Below are positions 44,180 through 52,859 of a stretch of 64,000 nt of DNA, piece after piece. The notes under the pieces are model-generated. The model saw nothing but the letters and a program-made list of their open reading frames with translations, made no database searches and had not been told where the DNA came from. Both the position numbers and the translations under genes were made by a program. This DNA comes from Vannielia litorea (GTDB lineage: Bacteria > Pseudomonadota > Alphaproteobacteria > Rhodobacterales > Rhodobacteraceae). How positions within the stretch are numbered: the stretch's first letter is position 1; the number at the start of each line of letters is the position of its first letter. The stretch is taken from assembly GCF_019801175.1 (NCBI RefSeq), contig NZ_JAHVJR010000003.1:62001-126000 (forward strand). The letters are read 5' to 3'.

Positions 44180-45106
44180 TTACTGCAGGGCGAAGGTTTC
44201 GAGCTGGCCGGCGTTGTCGCCGTTCACCAGCACGCAATCCATCAGCTGTTTTTCGTCAAGGCCGGTGGAGCCGGTCTTGAGAAACTGGTCGGCCTGCATA
44301 ACCGCCATTTGAGCCTGCGCATAGGCGGGCTGGAGCACGGTGGCCTTGATGCCGCCCGCGAGGATAGAGTCGCGCACGTCGTTGGAGCCGTCGAAGCCCA
44401 CCACGATCACATCAGTCCGGCCAGCGGCCTCGAGCGCGGCCCATGCGCCCATCGCCATGGTGTCGTTACCAGAGATCACGCCCTTGATGTCGGGGTTCGC
44501 CTGCAGCATGGACTCCATCACCGTGAAGGCCTCGGTCTGCGACCAGTTGGCGGTTTGCTGGGCAACCATCTCCAGCTCGGGATACTGGTCGATCACGTCA
44601 TGGTAGCCTTGGCTTCGGATGCCGGCGTTGGTGTCACTCTCCTTGCCCACCAGCTCGGCATATTTACCCTCTTCACCCATGAGCGCGACGAACTCCTCGG
44701 CACCAAGCTGCGCGCCTTGGTAGTTGTTCGAGACGATCTGGCTCACCGCCACGCCGGTCTCGGTGATCTCGCGGTCTATCAGGAAGGAGGGGATGCCCGC
44801 ATCCTTGGCCTTCTGCACTGCGGCCACCGAGGCATCGGCCCCGGCGTTGTCGAGGATGATCGCCGCCACGCCTGCGGCAATCGCGCTGTCGAACAGCTCG
44901 GACTGCTTGTTGGCGTCATCGTCGTGCACGAGCACCATGGTCTCGTAGCCCAGCTCCTCCGCCTTGGCGGCGGCGCCATCGGCCTCGGCCTTGAAGAAGG
45001 GGTTGTCGTGGCTCGGGGTGATGATCGCGATGGTGTCTGCCGATGCCATCAGCGGCAGGGTCATCAGGGCCGTAGCGGCGGCCATCAGCTTGGTCTTGAA
45101 CGTCAT
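44180..45106 (-). CDS. Sugar ABC transporter substrate-binding protein (RbsB type)
   Basis: 308 aa from ATG 45106 (GAGGAGAGAAAGAC upstream). Signal peptide MTFKTKLMAAATALMTLPLM ASA. Periplasmic-binding-protein class I fold: IAIITPSHDNPFFKAEADGA, KQSELFDSAIAAGVAAIILD, SFLIDREI and ISGNDTMAMGAWAALEAAGR, VVGFDGSNDVRDSI. The same class includes the D-apiose-binding proteins. Binds a monosaccharide for the RbsAC-type partners. 70 bp downstream of the apsD-like gene. Confidence 0.9.
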   Translation of the reverse strand: MTFKTKLMAAATALMTLPLMASADTIAIITPSHDNPFFKAEADGAAAKAEELGYETMVLVHDDDANKQSELFDSAIAAGVAAIILDNAGADASVAAVQKAKDAGIPSFLIDREITETGVAVSQIVSNNYQGAQLGAEEFVALMGEEGKYAELVGKESDTNAGIRSQGYHDVIDQYPELEMVAQQTANWSQTEAFTVMESMLQANPDIKGVISGNDTMAMGAWAALEAAGRTDVIVVGFDGSNDVRDSILAGGIKATVLQPAYAQAQMAVMQADQFLKTGSTGLDEKQLMDCVLVNGDNAGQLETFALQ

Positions 45107-45176
45107 GTCTTTCTCTCCTCCGTGTTGTCCGGTGCCCCTTGTCCTCCGGGCGGCCGGAACTTGTTGTGCGGGCGCC

Positions 45177-46202
45177 TCAGCCGAGGCTGTCGGTCGCCAC
45201 GCTCCTCCCTTCGGCCGCCGAAACATAGGCGGCCTCGACAAGTGCCAGTGTCTTCAGGTTGTCGGCACCGCTGGTTTCGGGTGCCGTGCCTGCAGACAGG
45301 CTGTCGATGAAATGCTGCTGAATCGTGACGACGCTCTCCTGGATGTTGTGCCAGGGGCGCTCAGCCCAGGGGAGTAGGGGCGGCGAAGCATCGATCACCT
45401 CTTCTGCACCCTCCGCCTGCACCGTCAGCCTGTAGCCTGCGTCCAGCCGGATTGAGCCCTTCGGCCCGTCGATCTCAAGCAGGGTTTCGGGGAACGTCTC
45501 GGGCGCGCGGCGGGTGGCGTAGGAGCAATCGACCACGCTGGCCATGCCGCTCTCGTGCGTCAGCAGGATGGTGGCCACATCCTCGCCCTTGATGGCCGGG
45601 TTGATCCGGGTCGTCACCGCCGAAACACGGGCAGCGTCGCCCATGAGTGCGCGAGCAATGTCCAGCACATGGATGCCGAGGTCCTCGATAATGAAGCGCG
45701 CGCCCTCCGCGAGATACGGCTGGCCGGAAAACACGTCATACCCCGAGCGAAACGAGGCACGGCAGAAGAACGGCACACCGATCCTGCCAGCGCGGACCAG
45801 CTCGATCACCCGCCGCACTGGTGATTGCCACCGGAAATTCTCGTGCACCATCAGGGTTTTGCCTGCAGCTTCGGCGGCCTCCACCATGGCGCGGGCGTCG
45901 GCCATGATTTCGGCAAAGGGCTTTTGGCAGATCACGTGTGCGCCATGGCTGAGTGCCAGTTCGACCAAGGGGCGATGGCTGGGGGCGGTGGTGATGATAT
46001 CCACAAAGTCGAGCCCATGAGCACGCATCATCTCACCCGCATCGGTATGCACGTGCGCCACACCAAAGCTGTCGGCCGCCGCCCGTGCCTTTTGCTGGTC
46101 GAGGTCGCAGAGTGCGACGATCTTGGCACCCTCCACCGCCTTCCACCCGTTCAGGTGATTGGCGGCAAAAAAGCCCGTGCCGATGATTCCACCTTTCAGC
46201 AT
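45177..46202 (-). CDS. apsD: Gfo/Idh/MocA family NAD(P)-dependent dehydrogenase, D-apiose dehydrogenase-like
   Basis: 341 aa. Rossmann motif GIIGTGFFA at residues 5-13, the family E/Q-K-P as QKP at 93-95, and catalytic D174/H178 in EDLGIHVLDIAR. D-apiose dehydrogenase ApsD, which makes D-apionolactone, belongs to this family; the neighbouring lactonase-like gene and the sugar ABC transporter support that reading, but other aldose or inositol substrates cannot be excluded from sequence alone. Preceded by a 136-bp gap that contains a motif shared with the apnL-like promoter. Confidence 0.7.
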   Translation of the reverse strand: MLKGGIIGTGFFAANHLNGWKAVEGAKIVALCDLDQQKARAAADSFGVAHVHTDAGEMMRAHGLDFVDIITTAPSHRPLVELALSHGAHVICQKPFAEIMADARAMVEAAEAAGKTLMVHENFRWQSPVRRVIELVRAGRIGVPFFCRASFRSGYDVFSGQPYLAEGARFIIEDLGIHVLDIARALMGDAARVSAVTTRINPAIKGEDVATILLTHESGMASVVDCSYATRRAPETFPETLLEIDGPKGSIRLDAGYRLTVQAEGAEEVIDASPPLLPWAERPWHNIQESVVTIQQHFIDSLSAGTAPETSGADNLKTLALVEAAYVSAAEGRSVATDSLG

Positions 46203-46293
46203 ACGCCCTCCCCAGATCGCTGCCCTGTTCCTCCGGTGGCCGCACCGTAGGCCGGGGCGGCGGGATGATTAAGCGGATTGCGCGCAGATCGTT

Positions 46294-46307
46294 TGCGGGA
46301 AACCGCA
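46294..46307. promoter_or_regulatory. Candidate operator upstream of the apsD-like gene
   Basis: TGCGGGAAACCGCA, with inverted arms TGCGG / CCGCA, 92 bp upstream of the apsD-like start. Its inner 11 bases CGGGAAACCGC recur identically at 48374-48384, in front of the apnL-like gene. A single CGGGAT also lies at 46261-46266. Confidence 0.5.
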
Positions 46308-46338
46308 GTTCGCGGCGGGGTGGCAGTGATAGTAACGA

Positions 46339-48315
46339 TCATTCCTCCAACTCCATCGTGACGAAGGCCACAGAGTAGGGCGTGAGTTCGAGGCTAATAA
46401 TCCGCTGCTCCGGCGTGGTGTCGAGCCAGCGTGGATCGGCCATTGCAGCGGCGGCGCTCGCCCGGTCCAACACGGATACCAGGGCGGTTTTTGGTAGCGC
46501 CACAGTACGTGTGGTTTGCGAAAGGTTGGCCACCATGAGGCGGGCGCAACCATCTACGACCGCGCCGTAGGCCATCACGCCCTCGGGCAGATCGCGCAGT
46601 GTAACCCGTGCGTTGCCAGCCATTTCGCGGGCGGCGCGTACAACATGGAATAGCGGCACAACGCAGCGTTCGCCCTCGTCGAATCCGGGCTGCGCATAGG
46701 GCTGTGGCGTGGGCACAAGGCCGAAGGGGCCGGTGGGCGCGGCGAGGCAGAGCGCCTTCACGGCGCTGCCCTCGGTGCTGGCGAGCACACCCACCGCCCA
46801 TGCCGCGCCGAACAGCCCACGGTGCCGCGGGTCAGGGCTGGCCATCGTTTCACGCCGTTGCTCGAGGTTCGCCGAAACACTCGTGCCATACGGGTTCGTC
46901 CGCATCCCGATGGACACCAGCCCAAGCCGATAGGGTTGCCCGGCGGAGAGGGCTTGGGCACTGGCATAGACTTGCGGCAGGGCCTCCAATGTCTCGGCGA
47001 CTGAGAGGTCATCGGCGGCATGCACCGTTGCGGAGTTACCGTGGAAGATGAAGTCGCAGAGCGCCGGGTCGGGGCGGCAGCGGTTGAACTCGGTGAAGTT
47101 GGTGAGCACCCCGCCGCCGACTTGCGCCTGCGGATAGGCCTGCCGCACCGCCTCGATCAGTGAATCCGGGCGGGGTCCTTCGGGCCATTGTGCTGTGGGC
47201 TGGTAGCTTTGCAGGTAGCTGCGGCACAAGGCGATGACCCGGCGCGGCGCGATACCCGCCTCTTCGAGCCGCGCGGCGAGGGTAGCAAGCCCATCTTCGG
47301 CCGCGTCATCTTCGAGCAGCATTTCGGTGTCGATCGGGGCCGCCAGCGCACTTGCGAGGGTTGCGGCCTTTGCGAGAAAGGCGGGGCTGGTGGCACTCTC
47401 TACGCGGAGCAGCAGGTGCGAGGCGCCACAAAGTCCAATGGTTTCCTGCATCTCAGCGCCGCCAAGCCAACCCTCTTCCAGCGCGAGGCCGAGAGCGGGC
47501 GCCATTTGGTCGAGCGTTTCCAATTGCGGCGAGGGCGTAGTTGCGCTGCGCGTGTCGGCGGCGGTCTCCCCACTCAGAGAAACGCGAACAGTCTGAGTGA
47601 TCGGCGCGTCGATCTCATAGGCAAACGGCTCTTTCAGCGGCACACAGTAGGTCTTGTAAGACGCATCGGACCAATTGCGCTGGTCCTCCATCTCGAAGAC
47701 TTCGCCCTCAAAGCTAATGTCCGCATTTGCGGCGCCGATGGCATATTCGAGGCCCGTAATGTCTCCCATCGGCTGCGACGGTTTGATGTGCTTTGGGAAT
47801 ACCGTCGCCTCAGTGCTTCCGTCCGAATGTGTCACTGTCACAGGCGCGCCGGTCAGGCCGAGGATCGGGTGCAGCACGGTGAGGCCGGCCCGGTTGGTGG
47901 CGAAGAGTCCATCCGCCGGCGTCATGGTAACCGTAACCGAAAGCTCCCCCGCCGCGCTGGCGGAAAACTCCACCACCAGCCCCAGCCGCCCACCGGCCAC
48001 GGATTGCTCGATCCGCCCGGTGATGCACCCGCCCGAGCGGGCGGTGGCATCATGCAGCGTGGTGGCAGGGTAGGTGGCCCAGTTCTCGTCGCGGATGGGC
48101 CAGCTGATAGCCCGCACAAGCTCGGTGTCGTGCCAGCAAATCCGACGGATCGACTGATCGGAAAGCAGGAAAGACAGCGGCCCGAGCGAAACGCGCCGCC
48201 ACGGCACCGGCAGTTCTTCGGTGCCGAATGTCAGTACAAGTTCTTCCCCAACCTCTGCCGCATCTCCTCCCGCGGCGGAGGCGGCGTTGGCGCCTGTCTC
48301 CATCCCACTGTCCAA
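46339..48315 (-). CDS. apnL: D-apionate lactonase-like protein
   Basis: 658 aa, no signal peptide. Consistent with the ApnL-type lactonase family: an N-terminal beta-rich half (VPWRRVSLGPLSFLLSDQSI, ICWHDTELVRAISWPIRDEN, TGLEYAIGAANADISFEGEV) and a TIM-barrel-like half (LLLRVESATSPAFLAKAATL, VGGGVLTNFTEFNRCRPDPA). ApnL opens D-apionolactone to D-apionate. Assignment rests on recognition of the family plus the apsD, RLP and DUF1537 genes around it; I cannot confirm by search. First gene of the minus-strand operon, divergent from the histidine kinase. Confidence 0.65.
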   Translation of the reverse strand: MDSGMETGANAASAAGGDAAEVGEELVLTFGTEELPVPWRRVSLGPLSFLLSDQSIRRICWHDTELVRAISWPIRDENWATYPATTLHDATARSGGCITGRIEQSVAGGRLGLVVEFSASAAGELSVTVTMTPADGLFATNRAGLTVLHPILGLTGAPVTVTHSDGSTEATVFPKHIKPSQPMGDITGLEYAIGAANADISFEGEVFEMEDQRNWSDASYKTYCVPLKEPFAYEIDAPITQTVRVSLSGETAADTRSATTPSPQLETLDQMAPALGLALEEGWLGGAEMQETIGLCGASHLLLRVESATSPAFLAKAATLASALAAPIDTEMLLEDDAAEDGLATLAARLEEAGIAPRRVIALCRSYLQSYQPTAQWPEGPRPDSLIEAVRQAYPQAQVGGGVLTNFTEFNRCRPDPALCDFIFHGNSATVHAADDLSVAETLEALPQVYASAQALSAGQPYRLGLVSIGMRTNPYGTSVSANLEQRRETMASPDPRHRGLFGAAWAVGVLASTEGSAVKALCLAAPTGPFGLVPTPQPYAQPGFDEGERCVVPLFHVVRAAREMAGNARVTLRDLPEGVMAYGAVVDGCARLMVANLSQTTRTVALPKTALVSVLDRASAAAAMADPRWLDTTPEQRIISLELTPYSVAFVTMELEE

Positions 48316-48339
48316 ACTCTGTCTCCTCCACCTTCAGGC

Positions 48340-48421
48340 TATCCCGCCTGCACCTGCGCAACAGGTCGGGATACGGGAAACCGCTCTCGGCTCTCTGCAG
48401 CACGACCTGCGGGATCCCGCA
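48340..48421. promoter_or_regulatory. Candidate operator array between apnL-like gene and histidine kinase
   Basis: The 189-bp divergent region holds an inverted pair TATCCCG (48340-48346) / CGGGATA (48367-48373), the 11-mer CGGGAAACCGC (48374-48384, shared with 46296-46306) and a perfect 14-bp palindrome TGCGGGATCCCGCA (48408-48421). All contain CGGGA. They are placed to control both the lactonase operon and the two-component genes. Confidence 0.55.
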
Positions 48422-48504
48422 ATCGAAGCTGTAGAAGTACGCAGACAGGTATCTTGGCGGGTGCACCGGGAGGGCGTAGCATCGGCCGCAGGAGGAGGAT
48501 GCGG

Positions 48505-49830
48505 ATGGACAGCCGGGAGGAAACCGAGCTCGCTCATTACCTTGCGATTTCGCGGGCAGTGGCGGGCGAGATGGATTTGCAAAACGTTCTCAACGGCATC
48601 GCGGGTGCGGTGAAGTCCAAGCTGTTGGACTATCACCACCTCGATGTGGCGGTGGTCCTGCCCGGCGACAAATCCAAGCATTTCGCGCTGGAAACAGGCA
48701 TCGAAACGGTTTGGAACCGCGATGGCGAGGGCCGCCCGAATGATCTGGCGCCGGTGCGGCAGGTGCTCAATGGCGAATTGGGCAGCCTGATGACGGGCGA
48801 TGCCTGGGCCGATCCGCGGTTTCACTTCGATGGGGCCGATGACGCGCCGATCTTCGAGGCAAACCTGCGCAGCCGTATTCATGTGCCGCTGACGGTGCAT
48901 GGCGAGGTCATCGGCGTGCTCAGTTTCTCGTCGCCGCAGCGCGATGCCTATGGCGAGGAGGACGTGCGCAAGGCTCAGAACGTGGCCGACCTCATCGCCC
49001 CCTATTTCTACGCGCTCAACATGTCCGACCAGGCGCAATCCTCTGCGCGGGCCGCGGGCGCGGCACGCGGGCGGGAGCATTCGCTGCGTCACGGCGCGCA
49101 ACGGCTGACCGAGGCGATGGAAGCCGAGCGCCGTCGTCTCGGCATGGAACTGCACGACCAGACCCTCGCCGACCTATCTGCCGTATTCCGGCGCGTTTCG
49201 CGGCTTGCCGGGCAACCGGGACCGGACAGCGCGGAATTGCAGGAAATCGCCAAGGCCATCTCGCGCTGCACGACCGATCTGCGCAGCATCATCGAAAACA
49301 CCAAGCCCGGCATCCTTGACCTCTTCGGTCTGTCTCAGGCCATCGAAGCCCAACTCGAGAGGGCCACACAGGGGCTGGACCGCAGGGTCAAGACCTCTGT
49401 GAGCGACGATACTGGCGACCTGCTCGAACGTTCGGAATACCGATTGCAACTGGCCGTTTTTCGTATCGTGCAGGAGGCAGTGACAAACGCGGTAAAGCAT
49501 TCCGAATGCAGCAAGATCGACGTGCACCTCGCCGTTGTTGGTGAGCATTGCCTCGAGGTCACCGTAGCAAATGATGGGCGCGTGCCCGCTGAGGGCTGGC
49601 GCCGGTCGGGGCGAGGGGTCGACAACATCCGTATCAGGGCCGCGCTGATCGGCGCGAGCGTGGCGTTCGAGCGCGACCCGATGGGCTCTGGCAGCCGGAC
49701 GGTGCTGAGCATCCCGTGCGAAATCGTTCGGGCTGGCACTGAGACCCCGGAGGCCGCTGCCGCGATAGCCACCGATGTCGGCACCTTGGACGCTGCCGCC
49801 CTTGCCGCCGCTGGGAAGCGCGTTCCATGA
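48505..49830 (+). CDS. GAF-domain sensor histidine kinase (HisKA_3 / NarL-type partner)
   Basis: 441 aa from ATG 48505; the ATG at 48499 is too close to the GGAGGAGG site. Residues about 10-165 form a GAF domain (NVLNGIAGAVKSKLLDYHHL, RSRIHVPLTVHGEVIGVLSF). H217 in MELHDQT is the phospho-acceptor of the HisKA_3 type, followed by HATPase motifs (FRIVQEAVTNAVKHS, GRGVDNIRIRAALIGA). No membrane segment, so a cytoplasmic sensor. Overlaps its response regulator gene by 4 bp. Confidence 0.88.
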   Translation: MDSREETELAHYLAISRAVAGEMDLQNVLNGIAGAVKSKLLDYHHLDVAVVLPGDKSKHFALETGIETVWNRDGEGRPNDLAPVRQVLNGELGSLMTGDAWADPRFHFDGADDAPIFEANLRSRIHVPLTVHGEVIGVLSFSSPQRDAYGEEDVRKAQNVADLIAPYFYALNMSDQAQSSARAAGAARGREHSLRHGAQRLTEAMEAERRRLGMELHDQTLADLSAVFRRVSRLAGQPGPDSAELQEIAKAISRCTTDLRSIIENTKPGILDLFGLSQAIEAQLERATQGLDRRVKTSVSDDTGDLLERSEYRLQLAVFRIVQEAVTNAVKHSECSKIDVHLAVVGEHCLEVTVANDGRVPAEGWRRSGRGVDNIRIRAALIGASVAFERDPMGSGSRTVLSIPCEIVRAGTETPEAAAAIATDVGTLDAAALAAAGKRVP

Positions 49831-50549
49831 ACATTCTCATCGCCGAAGATGACCCGTTTCACCGCGCCTTCCTCGCTGGCACCGTCCGAGAGGCTCTACC
49901 TGGCTGCGAGGCCGTGCTGGAGGCCGAAGGCGGAGAACAGGCGGTGGCGCTTGCGCGGGACAACCGGATCGACGGCGTGGTGATGGATATCCAGATGCCG
50001 GAGGTCAGCGGCATCGCCGCCGCCTCGAAGATCTGGGAGACCCGTCCCGACATGCGCATCCTGTTCTGGTCCAACTACTCCGACGAGGCCTACGTGCGCG
50101 GCGTGTCCCGGATCGTGCCCAAGGAGGCCGTCTATGGCTACGTGTTGAAGACCGCCTCGGCCCAACGGCTTGGCCTCGCGATGATGGGGATTTTTCTTGA
50201 GGACCAATGCATTATCGATCGCGAGGTGCGCGGCGTTCAGCAGCGGGCGATGGACTTGCACGAGGGTCTGTCGAACACAGAGTTCGAGGTGCTGACCGAC
50301 ATTGCGCTTGGCCTAACAGACAAGGCCATTGCGGCACGGAGGGGCATATCGACCCGCTCGGTGCAGAGCCGCCTGAAGCAGCTCTACGAGAAGCTAGGCA
50401 TAGACCAGCAGCCGCACGACGATGAGGGCCCGGTGTTCAACTCCCGCGCCCGTGCGGTGGCGCTAGCGCTGTCACGCGGGTTGTTGAACCTTGAGGGCAT
50501 GTCGCTGGGAGAGGCCAAGCTGAGGCGTTGGCTGGAGAAAGGCCAATAG
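49827..50549 (+). CDS. Response regulator, receiver plus LuxR-type HTH
   Basis: 240 aa. Receiver domain with acidic pair D8/D9, phospho-acceptor D54 (VVMDIQMP) and conserved lysine in YVLKTAS. C-terminal LuxR HTH: LSNTEFEVLTDIALGLTDKA IAARRGISTRSVQSRLKQLY. A tail (about 30 residues, ALSRGLLNLEGMSLGEAKLR) extends beyond the HTH. Partner of the upstream kinase. Given its place, it may activate the adjacent apionate genes, for instance through the palindromes in front of apnL. Confidence 0.88.
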   Translation: MNILIAEDDPFHRAFLAGTVREALPGCEAVLEAEGGEQAVALARDNRIDGVVMDIQMPEVSGIAAASKIWETRPDMRILFWSNYSDEAYVRGVSRIVPKEAVYGYVLKTASAQRLGLAMMGIFLEDQCIIDREVRGVQQRAMDLHEGLSNTEFEVLTDIALGLTDKAIAARRGISTRSVQSRLKQLYEKLGIDQQPHDDEGPVFNSRARAVALALSRGLLNLEGMSLGEAKLRRWLEKGQ

Positions 50550-50665
50550 GTTTAAAATGCTGCGCGTCGGATTGCTGGCACCAAGTGCTTCGCAAAGCGG
50601 TTAAGCCTTCACTCCGGCGCATAGCCCCCGAACGAAGGCCGACCTGATATCACGCGCCAGAGTCA

Positions 50666-51682
50666 TCACGGCAGGTTCTCTCGAAAGTAGATATCCAGCT
50701 TCAGCGGTGCGGGGGCGGACTCCCGATGTGTCAAACTGTGTATGCCTCGGTCGAGAAGCACATCCGGGTCTTGGTCGAAGACGGCGTCCATCGTTCCGTC
50801 CAACAGGGCGCGGCGGGTGTCTGCTGTGAGCCCGTGTCCGACAAACACCACATCCTCACGGCCCCTCTCGCGCAGCGCGCGGGTAATACCGCCGGAGGAG
50901 CCGCCGACATTGTAAATGCCCACGAGGTTAGGCTGCTGGTCCAGCAGGGCAAGGGTGTGGCGGTAGTTCTCGCCCGCGTCGTCATGGCCCTCGCGCAGCC
51001 CAACGAGCGTCAGCCCCGGAAACATCTCGTCGATCAGGCTCAGAAACCCGGCCTCCCGGTCACTGTGGGCGCGATAGTTGCGGGACCCGGCCACCAGCGC
51101 CACGGCGCCTTCGGTCCGCCCGGCCAAGCGCCCGACAAGCAGCCCGCCGGTGCGACCCACCGCGTGGTTGTCGAGCCCGATATGGGCCACACCCGCCCGC
51201 TCGCCGAGGTTGGACACGAGGGTGACGAGCCGCACGCCGCGTGCAGCGATCTCCTCCGCCGCCGCGCGGACCTTGGGGTGCTCGATGGCGAAGAAAGCCA
51301 CGCCATCGGCCCAGTCGGCACATTTGCGCAGGGCCTCCGCCAGCGCATCGGCGTCAAAACTCTCGATGAAGAGGCACCGCAAGAACGGGTCGCTCGCGCC
51401 CGCCAGCCCGATGCGGGCCTTCACCCGCTCGCCTAGCAGCCGGAGGTATGGGTTGGTGCCAGCGGGCAGCAGGACGGCGATGTTCAGCGCGCGTTCGGCC
51501 CCGATATGCGCGGCCTCCTCCTCGCCGATGTAGCCCAACGCACGGGCCGCTTCGAGCACGCGGCGCCGGGTGCGCTCCGACACGCCCTTGCGGCGGTTGA
51601 CCACCCGGTCCACCGTGGCAAGCGACACATTGGCCCGCGCCGCGATATCGGTAAGCAACGGCTTTTTTGCCGTATCCATCAT
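50666..51682 (-). CDS. LacI family transcriptional regulator
   Basis: 338 aa from ATG 51682 (or 51679). N-terminal HTH LLTDIAARANVSLATVDRVV NRRKGVSERTRRRVLEAARA, then a sugar-binding-like periplasmic fold (LNIAVLLPAGTNPYLRLLGE, HIGLDNHAVGRTGGLLVG, VFVGHGLTADTRRALL). Divergent from the TRAP/VOC/RLP/kinase operon with a 154-bp shared promoter region, so probably its repressor, responding to a pathway sugar or acid. Confidence 0.88.
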   Translation of the reverse strand: MMDTAKKPLLTDIAARANVSLATVDRVVNRRKGVSERTRRRVLEAARALGYIGEEEAAHIGAERALNIAVLLPAGTNPYLRLLGERVKARIGLAGASDPFLRCLFIESFDADALAEALRKCADWADGVAFFAIEHPKVRAAAEEIAARGVRLVTLVSNLGERAGVAHIGLDNHAVGRTGGLLVGRLAGRTEGAVALVAGSRNYRAHSDREAGFLSLIDEMFPGLTLVGLREGHDDAGENYRHTLALLDQQPNLVGIYNVGGSSGGITRALRERGREDVVFVGHGLTADTRRALLDGTMDAVFDQDPDVLLDRGIHSLTHRESAPAPLKLDIYFRENLP

Positions 51683-51683
51683 C

Positions 51684-51818
51684 GGTAGAAACCCCTCAAA
51701 AACCCTCAATTTAAAGTACTGGACCAATCATGCTCAGAACTTCTACCTTTCGTCAAATGCCGCGTTTTGTGAGTTATACGGGCAATGTTCCCGCGCAAAC
51801 CCCTCACAAGAACTCACA
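51684..51818. promoter_or_regulatory. Inverted and direct repeats between LacI and TRAP operon
   Basis: Two separate inverted repeats: GGTAGAA (51684-51690) with TTCTACC (51741-51747), and TGTGAGTT (51768-51775) with AACTCACA (51811-51818). AAACCCCTCA occurs twice in direct orientation (51689-51698 and 51797-51806). These are candidate binding sites for the LacI protein; none has the classic central CG palindrome. Confidence 0.4.
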
Positions 51819-51836
51819 TATATCGGGAGGAGACAC

Positions 51837-52856
51837 ATGACAAAATTCAACGGTTTCAACCGCCGCTCCGTGCTGGCCCTCGGGGGCGCCGCCGTGGCCG
51901 CGCCCTTTGTCGCGCGGCCCGCCTTCGCGCAGAGCACCACGCTGCGCTACGGCCACAACAACGAGGTCGCCTCGGTTGCCGGGGCGCAGGCCGACTGGTT
52001 TGCCGAAGCCCTCGGCCAGACCTCGGGCGGCGATATCGAGGTGCAGGTCTTCCCCAACAGCCAGCTGGGCAAGTTGCAGGAGCTGGCCGAAGCCGTCTCG
52101 CTTGGGACCATTGCGTTTTCGCACAACACCGCCGGGGCGCTCGGCTCGCTCTACCAGCCCTTCGCCGCGCTCGACACGCCCTACCTCTACCGTGACATCG
52201 ACCACCTGATGGCGGTGACGGACGTAGAAAGCCCGGTGATGCAGGAGCTGAACGAGGGCCTCATCGCCGCCGCCAACGTGCGGGTGATCTATGCCCACTA
52301 CTTCGGCCGCCGCAACCTGACCTGCTCCAAGGCGGTCATGGGCCCGGCCGACCTCGAAGGCGTGAAGATCCGCGCCGTGCCTTTCCCGATCTACACCACC
52401 GCCGTCGAAGGCATGGGCGCCGTCGCGGTGCCGGTCGACTGGTCGGAGGTGCCCACCGCGCTGGCCACCGGCGTGGTGCAGGGGCAGGAGAACCCGGTGA
52501 ACGTGGTGCTCAACGTCAAGCTCTACGAGGTGCAGAGCCACCTCATGCTGACCGGCCACATGAGCAATGCCGAAGTGGTGGTGATGAACGAAGATGTCTG
52601 GCAGGGCATGACTGACGCCCAGAAGGACGCCGTGCGCGAGGCCTCGACCCAGACCCGCGAAAAGGCCACCAAGGCGATCCTCGACAACGAGGAAGGCGAG
52701 ACCCAGCAGCTTCGCGATCTCGGCATGACCGTGATCGGCGAAGAAGACGGGCTCGACCTTGCCGGCTTCCGCGAGGGCGTGTCGAAGCTGGTCGACGAGC
52801 GCTTCGGCGCCGAGTACGGCGACCTCTACGCCAAGATCGCCGCCGTCTCGGCCTGA
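51837..52856 (+). CDS. TRAP transporter substrate-binding protein (DctP type), Tat-exported
   Basis: 339 aa from ATG 51837 (GGGAGGAGA upstream). Twin-arginine signal FNRRSVLALGGAAVAAPFVA. DctP fold with GVKIRAVPFPIYTTAVEGMG carrying the carboxylate-pairing arginine, and VVQGQENPVNVVLNVKLYEV. Suggests an acidic cargo such as D-apionate or another aldonate. First gene of the plus-strand arm TRAP-VOC-RLP-kinase. Confidence 0.9.
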   Translation: MTKFNGFNRRSVLALGGAAVAAPFVARPAFAQSTTLRYGHNNEVASVAGAQADWFAEALGQTSGGDIEVQVFPNSQLGKLQELAEAVSLGTIAFSHNTAGALGSLYQPFAALDTPYLYRDIDHLMAVTDVESPVMQELNEGLIAAANVRVIYAHYFGRRNLTCSKAVMGPADLEGVKIRAVPFPIYTTAVEGMGAVAVPVDWSEVPTALATGVVQGQENPVNVVLNVKLYEVQSHLMLTGHMSNAEVVVMNEDVWQGMTDAQKDAVREASTQTREKATKAILDNEEGETQQLRDLGMTVIGEEDGLDLAGFREGVSKLVDERFGAEYGDLYAKIAAVSA

Positions 52857-52859
52857 TCC

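Noticed and set aside
47188..48504. Upstream in-frame extension of the histidine kinase
   Set aside because: Lies antisense to the apnL-like gene and lacks domains; a good ribosome binding site stands directly before ATG 48505.
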